Positions 32,942 to 41,497 of a stretch of DNA of 64,000 nucleotides are shown one piece after another (position 1 is the first letter of the stretch; each line of letters starts with the position of its first letter). The translations under genes were made by a program, and so were the position numbers. The notes under the pieces are model-generated. The model was not told where the DNA came from and ran no database searches. It was given only the letters and a program-made list of their open reading frames with translations. This stretch comes from an uncultured Oscillospiraceae bacterium (lineage in GTDB: Bacteria > Bacillota > Clostridia > Oscillospirales > Oscillospiraceae): positions 41,569 to 105,568 of the forward strand of contig CAKUAS010000009.1 in assembly GCA_934636655.1 (NCBI GenBank), read 5' to 3'.

Positions 32942-34294
32942 TCAGCCGCCGAAGCCGAAGATATCGGGCATGGTCTGCTGTTGCTGAGACTGCTGGCTTT
33001 GCTGCTGATTTGCAAGCGCCGAGGTGGTCTGCTCGCCGACAGTCACGGTGACGGTGAGGGTCTGACCCTGGCGGTAGACGCTGAGGGTGAGCTTATCGCC
33101 TGCCGCATGGTCGGCAATGATCGAGCTCAGGTCGCTCTTTCCGCTTATCGCCTTGCCGTCGACGGCGGTGATAATATCGTTTTCCTGAAGGCCGGCCTTC
33201 TCTGCGGGGCCTCCCTCGGTGACGGAGGCAACGGCCGCACCTGCGGGAGTGCCGTAGCTTATCGCCTCGTCGCTCACGTCTGACACCATGACACCGATGT
33301 AGGGCTTTGCGACGTAGCCCTTTTCGATAATGCTGTCGACGATGCTGCGTACGGAGTTTATGGGGATGGCAAAGCCGATGTTATCTATCGACGCGCCCGA
33401 TCCGGATGAACCGGAATACTTGGCGTTTGTTATGCCGATGACCTCGCCGTAGAGGTTAAACAGCGCGCCGCCGGAGTTGCCGGAGTTTATCGCACAGTCG
33501 GTCTGGATGAGCTCCATGGTGACGTTGTTGGACATCGTTACCTCTCGGTCAAGGGCACTCACCGCACCGGAGGTCAGCGAGAAGGTCAGCTCGCCGAGAG
33601 GATTGCCGATAGCTATGACCGAGTCGCCAACATTGAGATTGCTCGAGTCGCCTATTGTGACGGGGGTGAGATCCTTCGCGTCGATCTTCAAAACGGCAAC
33701 GTCGTTGCTCTCATCGTAGCCGATAAGCTGCGCATCGTAGCTCATGCCGTCGTAAAGTGTGACCTTTATTGAGCTTGCCGACTCAATGACGTGGTAGTTT
33801 GTGATTATATAACCGTCGGAGGAATATATAAAGCCGGAGCCGGACGCTGCCGACTGCGTGGTGTAGCCCCAGTAGTTTGTGGTGACCTGGGTGGTTATGC
33901 CGACGGTGGAGTTAACGTTTGCGGCATACACCTCGGCAGCGGTCATTTGTTTACTCGTATCGATATTCGCGGTGTTTATGACAGTGGTCGGACGCTTGCC
34001 CTCGTAAACGGTCGTGCCGCCCGATGAGCCGCCGAAAACGGCATTTCCGATAGCCGAACCGCCGAAGCCCGCGAGCATCGCCGCAACGAGCACACCTGCG
34101 ATCATCGCACCGGGTTTTTTCCAGAACGGCTTTTTCTCCGCCTTGGGCATTTCGGGCTCGGTCTTCGGAGCGTCACTCTGAGCCTCGGTCTGCTCGTTCT
34201 CGGGCTTGTGGCCGTAAAAGAAGCTGTATTCTCCGTCAACGGGAGTATTCTGCTGCTCCTGAGCATTCTCGTTTTTATTTTCCATGTTATCCAT
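32942..34294 (-). CDS. htrA: HtrA/DegP-type membrane-anchored serine protease
   Basis: 450 residues. A 60-residue acidic cytoplasmic tail precedes one membrane segment (about 62-82), then a trypsin-like domain with His in ITNYHVIES, Asp in SNDVAVLKI and Ser in CAINSGNSGGALFN, and a single C-terminal PDZ domain (KPYIGVMVSDVSDEA ... GLQENDIITAVDG). The Gln/Ser-rich tail ends FGFGG. It should degrade or refold misfolded exported proteins. GGAGG precedes the ATG. It is divergent from a two-component system, the usual control circuit for this family. Confidence 0.92.
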   Translation of the reverse strand: MDNMENKNENAQEQQNTPVDGEYSFFYGHKPENEQTEAQSDAPKTEPEMPKAEKKPFWKKPGAMIAGVLVAAMLAGFGGSAIGNAVFGGSSGGTTVYEGKRPTTVINTANIDTSKQMTAAEVYAANVNSTVGITTQVTTNYWGYTTQSAASGSGFIYSSDGYIITNYHVIESASSIKVTLYDGMSYDAQLIGYDESNDVAVLKIDAKDLTPVTIGDSSNLNVGDSVIAIGNPLGELTFSLTSGAVSALDREVTMSNNVTMELIQTDCAINSGNSGGALFNLYGEVIGITNAKYSGSSGSGASIDNIGFAIPINSVRSIVDSIIEKGYVAKPYIGVMVSDVSDEAISYGTPAGAAVASVTEGGPAEKAGLQENDIITAVDGKAISGKSDLSSIIADHAAGDKLTLSVYRQGQTLTVTVTVGEQTTSALANQQQSQQSQQQQTMPDIFGFGG

Positions 34295-34451
34295 GATATT
34301 GCCTCCTTTATATCTTATCGCCGGAGCGTTGAGGCTCGGCGCCGGTTGTTGGTCTGCCGCTTTGGTGAAGTCCTCTTCACGCGGTGGGCAGTTACCCGTG
34401 TTCTGTGGAATTGTGTATTTCGTGGAACTGTATTGAGCTTAACCCGCGAAC

Positions 34452-34543
34452 CTGAAATGAGCTGAAAAAGATTTGTTAGCAAAATATGAATTTGCATTGA
34501 TTTTTCCCGCACTGCTGTTAAAATGATTTCAGGTTCGTTTCAG
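34452..34543. promoter_or_regulatory. Paired OmpR-type boxes between htrA and the response regulator
   Basis: TTTCAG repeats twice with an 11-base period on the plus strand (34527 and 34538) and twice with a 10-base period on the minus strand (34452-34467), in the flanking arms GAACCTGAAATGAGCTGAAA and its mirror. Such one-turn direct repeats are the binding form of OmpR-type regulators. The remaining bases up to htrA hold no gene. Confidence 0.65.
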
Positions 34544-34578
34544 CTAAATACATTAACATATGTATAGGAGATGATGGT

Positions 34579-35250
34579 ATGCGCATTCTTATTGCCGAGG
34601 ACGAGGTCGGGATAGCAAAGGCCTTAAAGCTCGTTCTCGAAAAAAACCGTTTTGCCGTCGACATGGTGCATAACGGTCTCGACGCGCTTGAATATATGTT
34701 ATCGGTAAGCTACGACGCGGTGGTTCTCGATATAATGATGCCGGGTCTCGACGGACTCGAGGTGTTAAAGCGCGCGCGTGAAAAGGGCATCACGGCGCCG
34801 GTGCTGTTTCTCACCGCCAAGGCCGAGGTCGAAGATCGCATCGCGGGTCTCGACGCTGGAGCGGACGACTATCTGCCCAAGCCCTTTGCCATGGGCGAGT
34901 TTCTCTCGCGAGTGCGCGCGCTGACGCGCCGCAGCGGAAACTACGCGTCCGACGTTATCCGCGTCGGCGAAACGACGCTCGACCTGAGCTCGTACACGCT
35001 CTCGGCAAACTCGCAGAGCGTGCGCCTTAACAATAAGGAATTTCAGCTCATGGAGCTTTTCATGCGCAATCGCGGCCGAGTTTTTTCGACCGATGCCCTG
35101 ATGCAGAAGGTCTGGGATCTCGACACGGAATCGGAGACCGACGTTGTCTGGACTTATATCGGCTTTCTGCGCAAGAAGCTCAGAGGGCTCGACGCGGATG
35201 TTGAGATAAAAACCATTCGCGGCGCTGGATACGCGCTGGAGGAAAAGTGA
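34579..35250 (+). CDS. OmpR-family response regulator
   Basis: 223 residues. The receiver domain has acidic EDE (7-9), the phospho-acceptor Asp in VVLDIMMPG (about residue 52), and Lys in DDYLPKPF; the C-terminal winged helix ends TIRGAGYALEE. AGGAGATGATGGT precedes the ATG. Its stop overlaps the kinase start (TGATG). Adjacent OmpR-type boxes suggest it controls itself and htrA. Confidence 0.93.
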   Translation: MRILIAEDEVGIAKALKLVLEKNRFAVDMVHNGLDALEYMLSVSYDAVVLDIMMPGLDGLEVLKRAREKGITAPVLFLTAKAEVEDRIAGLDAGADDYLPKPFAMGEFLSRVRALTRRSGNYASDVIRVGETTLDLSSYTLSANSQSVRLNNKEFQLMELFMRNRGRVFSTDALMQKVWDLDTESETDVVWTYIGFLRKKLRGLDADVEIKTIRGAGYALEEK

Positions 35251-36467
35251 TGCTCGGTAAAATGCGGCGCAGATTCATAGCCTCTGCAATGGCGGCAATG
35301 GGCGCTGTCACGCTCGTGCTGCTGGTCGCGGTGAATCTGTGGAACTATACAATAACAACAAACAGACTCGACGACACGATCGACGCACTGGTTACCACCG
35401 GTCAGGAGCCGTATTCCGGCTCCTCAAGCTTTACGCTGCCGGACATTTTCAGCGGCGACTCGCCGGAAACTAAGTATATGACGCGCTATTTCGCCGTTGT
35501 GTATGATTCCGACGGCGACGCGCTGCGTGTTTTCAGCGACTATATCGCTACCGTTTCCGCTCAGCAGGCACTTTACTACGCCTCCGATGCACTCTCGACC
35601 GGGCATGCGCAGGGCTATTACGGCGACTATCGCTATTGCGTGAAAAGCGGCTCGACGGCAAGCGCCATAATATTCTTAAACGCCTCGCCGGAGCAGCAGT
35701 CAATGAAAACGCTGCTTACCGTTTCCCTCATGGTGGCAGCGGCAAGCCTGCTTCTGGGCTTTGCACTTGTGGCGGTATTTTCAAAAAAGGCCATCGCACC
35801 GTATGTGCGCAATATGGAGCTTCAAAAGCAGTTTATCACCGACGCGGGGCACGAGCTCAAGACCCCGCTGACCTCGATCTCGACGAGCGCGGACGTGCTC
35901 AAGATGGAAAACGGCGACAATGAGTGGGTCGACAATATCCAGAAGCAGACCGTGCGCATGTCAAAGCTCGTCAAAAACCTCGTGACGCTCTCGCGCCTTG
36001 ACGAGGGCATGCCGCTGCCGGACAAAACCGAGTTCTCGCTTTCGGACGCCGTGTGGGAGACCGCCGAGCCCTTTGAAATGCGCGCAAAGGCACAGGGAAA
36101 GAGTTTTACCCAGAACATAAGCCCCGACCTTATTATGACAGGCGACATGGCTGCCGTGCAGCAGCTCATATCCATTCTGCTCGATAACGCCTTTAAATAC
36201 TCAGACGACGGCGGTCAGATACGACTTGCCGTGTACTCACAGCACAAAAACAATGTCATAGAGGTGTATAATACCTGTCCGCCGGACTCGCTCGGCGACA
36301 TTGACCGCTTTTTCGACCGCTTTTACCGCGCGGACAAATCGCGCAGGTATGACGGCGGCACGGGCATCGGTCTTGCCATCGCAAAGGCCACCGCGCAGGC
36401 TCTCGGCGGCAGCATAAGCGCCGAGACAGCCGACGGCAAGAGCATAGTTTTCAAGGTAATACTATAG
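35250..36467 (+). CDS. Sensor histidine kinase
   Basis: 405 residues. Two membrane segments (about 11-33 and 155-178) flank an extracellular sensor of about 120 residues; no HAMP domain is evident. The H box FITDAGHELKTPLTSIS is followed by ATP-binding boxes DNAFKYSDDGG, FFDRFYRADKSR and GGTGIGLAIAKA. GGAGG lies 7 bases before the ATG. It partners the response regulator and probably senses envelope or secretion stress, given divergent htrA. Confidence 0.93.
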   Translation: MLGKMRRRFIASAMAAMGAVTLVLLVAVNLWNYTITTNRLDDTIDALVTTGQEPYSGSSSFTLPDIFSGDSPETKYMTRYFAVVYDSDGDALRVFSDYIATVSAQQALYYASDALSTGHAQGYYGDYRYCVKSGSTASAIIFLNASPEQQSMKTLLTVSLMVAAASLLLGFALVAVFSKKAIAPYVRNMELQKQFITDAGHELKTPLTSISTSADVLKMENGDNEWVDNIQKQTVRMSKLVKNLVTLSRLDEGMPLPDKTEFSLSDAVWETAEPFEMRAKAQGKSFTQNISPDLIMTGDMAAVQQLISILLDNAFKYSDDGGQIRLAVYSQHKNNVIEVYNTCPPDSLGDIDRFFDRFYRADKSRRYDGGTGIGLAIAKATAQALGGSISAETADGKSIVFKVIL

Positions 36468-36490
36468 CTGACGGGAGTTGAACACCTACA
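36466..36490 (+). repeat. Dispersed repeat family 2, copy 2
   Basis: AGCTGACGGGAGTTGAACAC followed by CTACA, shared with copies near 32.4 and 47.8 kb. It begins at the stop codon of the histidine kinase gene. Confidence 0.55.
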
Positions 36491-36500
36491 GCCAGCTATA

Positions 36501-36528
36501 AAAGACGCCCACCGTGGGTGGGCGTCTT
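36501..36528 (-). terminator. Terminator of the 20-residue reading frame
   Basis: AAGACGCCCACC / GGTGGGCGTCTTTT hairpin; the T-run lies on the minus-strand side. Confidence 0.7.
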
Positions 36529-36589
36529 ACCTGTCGCTCGGACCGGGATCGTAATCTCCGAATATCATATCGTCAATATCTGTTCCCAT
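36527..36589 (-). CDS. Possible 20-residue microprotein
   Basis: The frame reads MGTDIDDMIFGDYDPGPSDR and stops at the hairpin. AGAGGTG lies 7 bases before the ATG. It is acidic, has no signal peptide and matches no family I know. The strong Shine-Dalgarno and the terminator at its end are the support; chance remains possible at this length. Confidence 0.4.
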   Translation of the reverse strand: MGTDIDDMIFGDYDPGPSDR

Positions 36590-36599
36590 ATTAAATCAC

Positions 36600-36883
36600 C
36601 TCTGATGAAATTCAGCATACTTTCAGTATATGCTGCAAGGTATGGAAACATGACAATTTTTCAGCGCGACAAAAAAGTCCGTGACTTTTTTGCACGCTTC
36701 AAAAAACGCCACATTTTTTGTGAAAATAAATTTTCACGAAAAATCTCGCTGCGCTCGTCAAAAAGTCCGTACCGGACATTTTTGATGGCTATAATCCAAC
36801 TTGAGGCGGGCCTTGCCCCCTCAAACTCCCCCGCTGCGCGGTTATCTTCCCGCAGCAGCATAGTTTTCCGACAGTCTGAAATT
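36600..36883. repeat. Hairpin-dense intergenic stretch without a gene
   Basis: Several inverted repeats stand in a row: AAAAAGTC-CGT-GACTTTTT, GTGAAAAT-AA-ATTTTCAC, and AAAAAGTCCG-TAC-CGGACATTTT. The rest is a GC-rich stretch CCCGCTGCGCGG...CCGCAGCAGC. It lies downstream of the metallophosphoesterase gene and resembles intergenic palindromic repeats of Clostridia. No reading frame here has a convincing ribosome-binding site. Confidence 0.5.
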
Positions 36884-37741
36884 TTACGCTGCCTTGAGTG
36901 TAACGCAGACTATCTCGGGCCGGTTGAATATACGCGGGATGGGCACGGAGTTGCCGAGGCCGCGTGAGACGATCATGGTGTAATTTCCGTTATTGAATTT
37001 GCCCTCGACAAAGTCCGGGAACAGATGCCGGTCTGTGCCGATCAGGCCGCCGACACCCGGTATGCGGACAAGTCCGCCGTGCGCGTGGCCGCTTAAAACC
37101 AGGTCCACCGGCAGTTCCGGGTACTCTGTCATCCAGTAGTTGCGATGCCCGAGCAGGATTTTAAACGCCGCGGGTGCGGCTTCATTCATTTTCTGCGCGA
37201 GCTCCTCGGGCGTGAGCATATCCGCGTAAGCGTTGGGGTCCTCGACGCCGCCGAGGAGGATAGCGTCCTCTCCGCGGCTTATTGTGAGGTACTCGTTGCT
37301 TAAATATTTTACGCCGGCATCCTCCAAAATGTTTCTGAGCTCAACGGCGAAGCCCGAGCCGAACTCGTGATTTCCGCTGACAAAGTACACGGGGCAGAGC
37401 CTTGTTATCCGCTCTGCAAGTTTTTTTACGGCGGCAAGATCACTCTCGTCTGTGATAAAGTCGCCGGTGAGCGCGATAATATCAGGCTCGAGCTCCCGCA
37501 CCTTTTCGACAAGTCCCATGCCGTCGTCGCCGAACTCCGCTCCGTGGAGGTCGGACAGCTGCACTATTCTGAAGCCGTCAAAGCTCTCGGCAAGTTTGGC
37601 CGACTCGACCTCGTAACGGCTTATCTCCAGATCGTCCCTGCTGTCTTTTATCAAAAACGCGCAGGCTGCCGCGATGAGTGCTGTGATGATAAGCGCCGTC
37701 AGGCAGCCGCGTCCTCTGTGCTTTTTGCTGTGAGTTTTCAA
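36884..37741 (-). CDS. Membrane-anchored metallophosphoesterase, YkuE-like
   Basis: 285 residues. A basic N-terminus and one membrane segment (about 14-31) are followed by calcineurin-like motifs: SDLHG (D64, H66), TGDF (D94), GNHE (N124, H125), ILLGH and GHAHGG. YkuE-like enzymes are two-metal phosphatases or phosphodiesterases; substrates are unclear. The catalytic domain is expected outside the membrane. Confidence 0.9.
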   Translation of the reverse strand: MKTHSKKHRGRGCLTALIITALIAAACAFLIKDSRDDLEISRYEVESAKLAESFDGFRIVQLSDLHGAEFGDDGMGLVEKVRELEPDIIALTGDFITDESDLAAVKKLAERITRLCPVYFVSGNHEFGSGFAVELRNILEDAGVKYLSNEYLTISRGEDAILLGGVEDPNAYADMLTPEELAQKMNEAAPAAFKILLGHRNYWMTEYPELPVDLVLSGHAHGGLVRIPGVGGLIGTDRHLFPDFVEGKFNNGNYTMIVSRGLGNSVPIPRIFNRPEIVCVTLKAA

Positions 37742-37882
37742 TGTATTGCCTCGCTGAGTTTATGATAGTCCGCAGCAATTGTACCACAATGCGGCCAAAG
37801 CCGCAACTTTGCTATTGAAACCATTGCCCGTTTGGGGTATAATGTATAAATCCTATCGAAATTTTAAAAAGGAAGATAAGAC

Positions 37883-39184
37883 ATGAGTGCATCAACCGAA
37901 AGAAAAAACAGGCAGACCGCTCGCAGCGAGGGCTCCTACACCAAGGACATCAATGCGCAGAAGGAAGCCGCCAAGAAGAAAAAGCAGAAGATCAGATGGA
38001 CCATCGTGGGCGTTGCTCTGGTCATCTTCTTTGGCTTTGCAATCTACCTCAACTCCGGCGCGCTGTACAGATCGCTTGACGCGCTGACGGTCACGAACAC
38101 CGAGGTAACCGCCGAGGATACGACGATAACCGCCGGCACACGCAGCTTCTCCGTGGCCGAGTGCAACTATATATATCATATGCAGTATATCAGCCTTATG
38201 AACACCTATGGCGACTACGCCTCCACCATTTTGGGTCTTGACACCTCCAAGCCTCTCGACGAGCAGGAGTGCCCAATGAATCCGAATGCGGACGCAGACG
38301 AGAATGCAAGCTACACTTGGGATGATTATTTCCGCGATGCCACCAAGTCTCAGCTCACTCAGCTCGCGGCCTATGAGGCTTACGCCGAGCAGCACGACAT
38401 CAAACTCACCGACGACGATCTCAAAGAGATCGACGACACCATAAACACCATTGCATCGACCGCAAAAGAAAACAACTACGGCAGCGTCAGCAAGTTCCTC
38501 GCCGCAAACTACGGCCGCGGCTGCAACGAGAGCGTTGCCCGCGCGATCATGGAGCTTCAGGCTCTTGCATCCAAGGTCCAGTCGAGCATCACCGATGCCG
38601 AGACCTACACCGCAGCTCAGCTTGCCGAAAAGTACGACTCCGTCAAGGACAGTTACGATAAGTTCACCTACAGCTACTACCTCGTAGCAGCCGAGGTCGA
38701 GGAGCATGTCCACTCCGAGGACGAGAGCGAGGACGCACATGATCAGGCCTCCGAGCCGACCGACGAGGCAAAGGCAGCCGCTCACGCCACAGCCGAGGAC
38801 ATCCTCAAGAAGCTTAGCGACGGCAGCTCCCTCGCCGACGCGGCCAAGGCCGCCGTCGAGGGTGCCGAGATCAAGGAGCAGACCGATCTTGTCGGCTCCT
38901 CCGTCGAGTCCGACATCTCCGAGTGGCTCAAGAGCGCCGACCGCAAGGCGGGCGACACGACCGTTATCGACGGCAGCACCGGCAGCTACGTCGTCGTGTT
39001 CACCAAGCGTGACAACAATCAGGCTCCCACCGAGGAGAGCGGAGATCAGAAATACTGCGACTACGTCGCCGAGAACCTTCTCAAGCAGGATGTGCTCAGC
39101 GAGTGGAACGAGCATGTTTTCAGCGGTATCGTCGAGGTCTACAAGGGCTCCTTCACCGGCGCCTCCCGCTACGTCGGCATCTGA
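37883..39184 (+). CDS. PrsA/SurA-like membrane-anchored foldase
   Basis: 433 residues. A Lys-rich cytoplasmic start (AAKKKKQKIRW) precedes a membrane segment (about 39-57). The outer part is helical like the SurA/PrsA N-domain, followed by a parvulin-like region (FTYSYYLVAAE ... AEDILKKLSDGSSLADAAK ... SYVVVFTKRD) split by an acidic His-rich insert HVHSEDESEDAHD. It probably folds exported proteins; PPIase activity is uncertain because the insert interrupts the domain. AAAAGGAAG precedes the ATG. Confidence 0.78.
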   Translation: MSASTERKNRQTARSEGSYTKDINAQKEAAKKKKQKIRWTIVGVALVIFFGFAIYLNSGALYRSLDALTVTNTEVTAEDTTITAGTRSFSVAECNYIYHMQYISLMNTYGDYASTILGLDTSKPLDEQECPMNPNADADENASYTWDDYFRDATKSQLTQLAAYEAYAEQHDIKLTDDDLKEIDDTINTIASTAKENNYGSVSKFLAANYGRGCNESVARAIMELQALASKVQSSITDAETYTAAQLAEKYDSVKDSYDKFTYSYYLVAAEVEEHVHSEDESEDAHDQASEPTDEAKAAAHATAEDILKKLSDGSSLADAAKAAVEGAEIKEQTDLVGSSVESDISEWLKSADRKAGDTTVIDGSTGSYVVVFTKRDNNQAPTEESGDQKYCDYVAENLLKQDVLSEWNEHVFSGIVEVYKGSFTGASRYVGI

Positions 39185-39196
39185 TCATGAAAGCAC

Positions 39197-39231
39197 TAAA
39201 GGCCGTTCCGAGAGGAACGGCCTTTACTTAT
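39197..39231 (+). terminator. Hairpin after the foldase gene
   Basis: TAAAGGCCGTTCC-GAGA-GGAACGGCCTTTA. The tail is weakly T-rich, so some read-through into tcdA is possible. Confidence 0.65.
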
Positions 39232-39243
39232 CGGAGAATAATT

Positions 39244-39960
39244 ATGAACGAAAGAACCATACGCGCCGAAATGCTTCTCGGAGCCGAGGCGATGGAAAAG
39301 CTCCGGCGCGCGCATGTGGCCGTGTTCGGCCTCGGCGGTGTTGGCTCATGGTGCGCAGAGGCGCTTGCGCGAAGCGGCGTGGGGCGCCTGACGCTCATAG
39401 ACCAGGACACCGTGGGCTTGAGCAACATAAACCGCCAGCTTTGCGCCCTCAGCTCGACCGTGGATATGCCCAAGGCCGAGGTGCTGCGCCGCCGTATTGA
39501 GGATATAAACCCCGATATCGACGTGCGCACGATCGTCGGCCGCTATGAGGCGTCGAGCCGCGAGAGCTTTTTCGCCGATTACGACTATATCGTCGACTGC
39601 ATCGACCTCGTTTCCTGCAAGGTCGACCTCATACGCACGGCAAAGGAGCGCAATATTCCGATCGTCTCCGCCCTCGGCACGGGCAACAAGCGCGACGCGC
39701 AGAGGCTCATGCTGTGCGATATAAAAAAAACCGGCGGCTGTCCGCTGGCAAGGGTCGTGCGCAGGGAGCTGCGCAAGCTCGGCATCGAGCATCACGAGGT
39801 CGTTTTCTCGCCCGAGGAGGCGATGGAGCCGGCGCAGTTCGAGGCTCCGCCGCCGGGACGCAGGAGCGTGCCCGGCTCGCTGGTGTGGGTGCCGGCAAGC
39901 GCGGGGCTTCTCCTGTGTCAGCATGTTGTACTGACTATAGTTCAATCACCTGAGGCCTGA
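39244..39960 (+). CDS. tcdA: tRNA threonylcarbamoyladenosine dehydratase
   Basis: 238 residues, E1-like. The nucleotide loop VFGLGGVGSWCAEALARSG, LIDQDTVGLSNINRQ, DCIDLVSCKVDLI and GGCPLARVVRREL identify TcdA, which converts t6A37 of tRNAs to the cyclic form using ATP. GGAG precedes the ATG; a frame extending upstream overlaps the foldase gene and is rejected. Its 3' end overlaps the convergent lactonase-like gene by 26 bases. Confidence 0.93.
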   Translation: MNERTIRAEMLLGAEAMEKLRRAHVAVFGLGGVGSWCAEALARSGVGRLTLIDQDTVGLSNINRQLCALSSTVDMPKAEVLRRRIEDINPDIDVRTIVGRYEASSRESFFADYDYIVDCIDLVSCKVDLIRTAKERNIPIVSALGTGNKRDAQRLMLCDIKKTGGCPLARVVRRELRKLGIEHHEVVFSPEEAMEPAQFEAPPPGRRSVPGSLVWVPASAGLLLCQHVVLTIVQSPEA

Positions 39961-40792
39961 CGTCGGGATCGTGGTTTGCTATGACCGCAACGCAGCCGGG
40001 GTCGTTCGCCTGCTCCCTAATCCAGTCAAAGGACTTTAGCATGGCCTTTTCGTTAAAGCCGCAGCCGGGCAGTATCCTCTCGCGCCACGAGCGCTCGGAA
40101 AACGCCGCGTCCGAGGTCAGAATGACGAACTTTTTGCCGTTTCTGATCTTAACGCCGATCTGCCCGTCCGTATGTCCGGGCAGGCACACGAGCGTCACCG
40201 TCCCGTCGCCGAAGAGATCATACGACCACCACAGCGGCCCGTCCATTGTGCCCTTGAACCAGAAGTGTTCGATGGGTATGCCCTCTCTCATGCTCTCCGG
40301 CTGGCGCAGCTTATACACCGTGCGGATGGTCCACCAGCCCTCTTCCTCCGGAAGCAGGATGCGCCGGGCGTTCTTCACCGAACGCAGGCCGCTGACGTGG
40401 TCGGCATCCAGATGAGTGAGCACAACGGTGTTCAGATCCGCAGGCGCAATGCCCATTGCGGCCAATTGTTCAACAACGGTCTTGCCTTTTTCGACCCAAG
40501 GATGATAAAATGCAGCAAGGTATCCGGGCATCTGGCTTTTGGCCGCCCGCGCGTCATACACGCCGTCGGGGCTTATTTCCCTGCTCCAACCGGTGTCTAT
40601 AAGCACCTTGCCCTTCGGATGCTCTATAAGATACGCCGAGACCGGCAGCTCAACCCGCTCGGAGGGTTTATCGAACACGCCGCGGCGCGCGTTTTTGAGG
40701 TTCACTCCGCCGCCGTACGGCACAGCCTTCGACACGAGCATGCTTCCGCAGTGAAGAACATGGATCTTAATGGCCGATTTTTCGCTCGTCAT
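39935..40792 (-). CDS. Metallo-beta-lactamase-fold hydrolase, AHL-lactonase-like
   Basis: 285 residues. The metal motif LTHLDADHVSG (HxDxDH) and the later LPGHTDGQ and IANHDPD match the N-acyl homoserine lactonase family. Members also hydrolyse other lactones and esters, so quorum quenching is not implied. It is divergent from a tetR-like gene across a TTTACCA palindrome and is probably repressed by it. Confidence 0.88.
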   Translation of the reverse strand: MTSEKSAIKIHVLHCGSMLVSKAVPYGGGVNLKNARRGVFDKPSERVELPVSAYLIEHPKGKVLIDTGWSREISPDGVYDARAAKSQMPGYLAAFYHPWVEKGKTVVEQLAAMGIAPADLNTVVLTHLDADHVSGLRSVKNARRILLPEEEGWWTIRTVYKLRQPESMREGIPIEHFWFKGTMDGPLWWSYDLFGDGTVTLVCLPGHTDGQIGVKIRNGKKFVILTSDAAFSERSWRERILPGCGFNEKAMLKSFDWIREQANDPGCVAVIANHDPDVRPQVIEL

Positions 40793-40816
40793 TTTCCTGT
40801 CACCTCTGGATTTTTA

Positions 40817-40832
40817 TTTACCAAGTGGTAAA
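40817..40832. promoter_or_regulatory. Candidate TetR operator
   Basis: TTTACCA-AG-TGGTAAA between the lactonase-like and tetR-like genes. Confidence 0.6.
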
Positions 40833-40877
40833 ATATTATCACAAATACTCAGTCTTGTAAACAGCAAAGGAGATAAA

Positions 40878-41459
40878 ATGCCCCTGATCGTTGATAAAGA
40901 AGCCGTCCGGATGGACATACTCATGGCGTTTCAGCGCTGCATCGACCGCAAACCGCTCACAAACGTCTCTCTGCGTGATATTGCTGCCGAAGCAAACATG
41001 AGTCACGCGAAGCTCCTGAATTATTTCGACAGCAAGGAGGAGCTGCTCATAAGCTATGTGCGCTACACACGCGACTATATGAGCGAAAAATGTGTTGCCT
41101 GGTTCAAAGAGCACGACAGAAAGGACTACGGCTCGAATGCAGAGTACATGAACGCATTCATGAGCTACGTCGCCCGCGGCAAGGTCGGCGAACAGCGCCC
41201 GAACGCGACGACGCAGACCTATGTCCTTGCACACTACAACGAGCGCGTGGCCGAGCTCATAAAAGAGGAATTTGCCGAGTGGCGGCGGATAATGGAGCAG
41301 TGCCTCAAGCGCATCTACGGCGACGAGGTCGGCGCTCGCGAGGCAGAGGGCATGATGATCCTCATCGCCGGAACGTTCATCTGCAACTACAACAACGCCC
41401 TGACAGGCAGCATAAGCGACAACATAATCGGCTCATTCGACAAGCTGCTGCAATCGTAA
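40878..41459 (+). CDS. TetR family regulator
   Basis: 193 residues. The helix-turn-helix NVSLRDIAAEANMSHAKLLN with YFDSKEELL is preceded by only a short N-terminus. The ligand domain is unassigned (EGMMILIAGTFICNYNNALT). AAGGAGATAAA precedes the ATG; a longer upstream frame crosses the operator and is rejected. It most likely represses itself and the divergent lactonase-like gene. Confidence 0.88.
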   Translation: MPLIVDKEAVRMDILMAFQRCIDRKPLTNVSLRDIAAEANMSHAKLLNYFDSKEELLISYVRYTRDYMSEKCVAWFKEHDRKDYGSNAEYMNAFMSYVARGKVGEQRPNATTQTYVLAHYNERVAELIKEEFAEWRRIMEQCLKRIYGDEVGAREAEGMMILIAGTFICNYNNALTGSISDNIIGSFDKLLQS

Positions 41460-41461
41460 AT

Positions 41462-41497
41462 AATGAAAAATCCCGTCCAAAGACGGGATTTTTCATT
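41462..41497. terminator. Bidirectional terminator
   Basis: TGAAAAATCCCGTC-CAAA-GACGGGATTTTTCA between convergent genes. Confidence 0.9.

Noticed and set aside
39935..40792. Quorum quenching by AHL hydrolysis
   Set aside because: The metal motif is shared with many lactone and ester hydrolases; no evidence for AHL contact residues.
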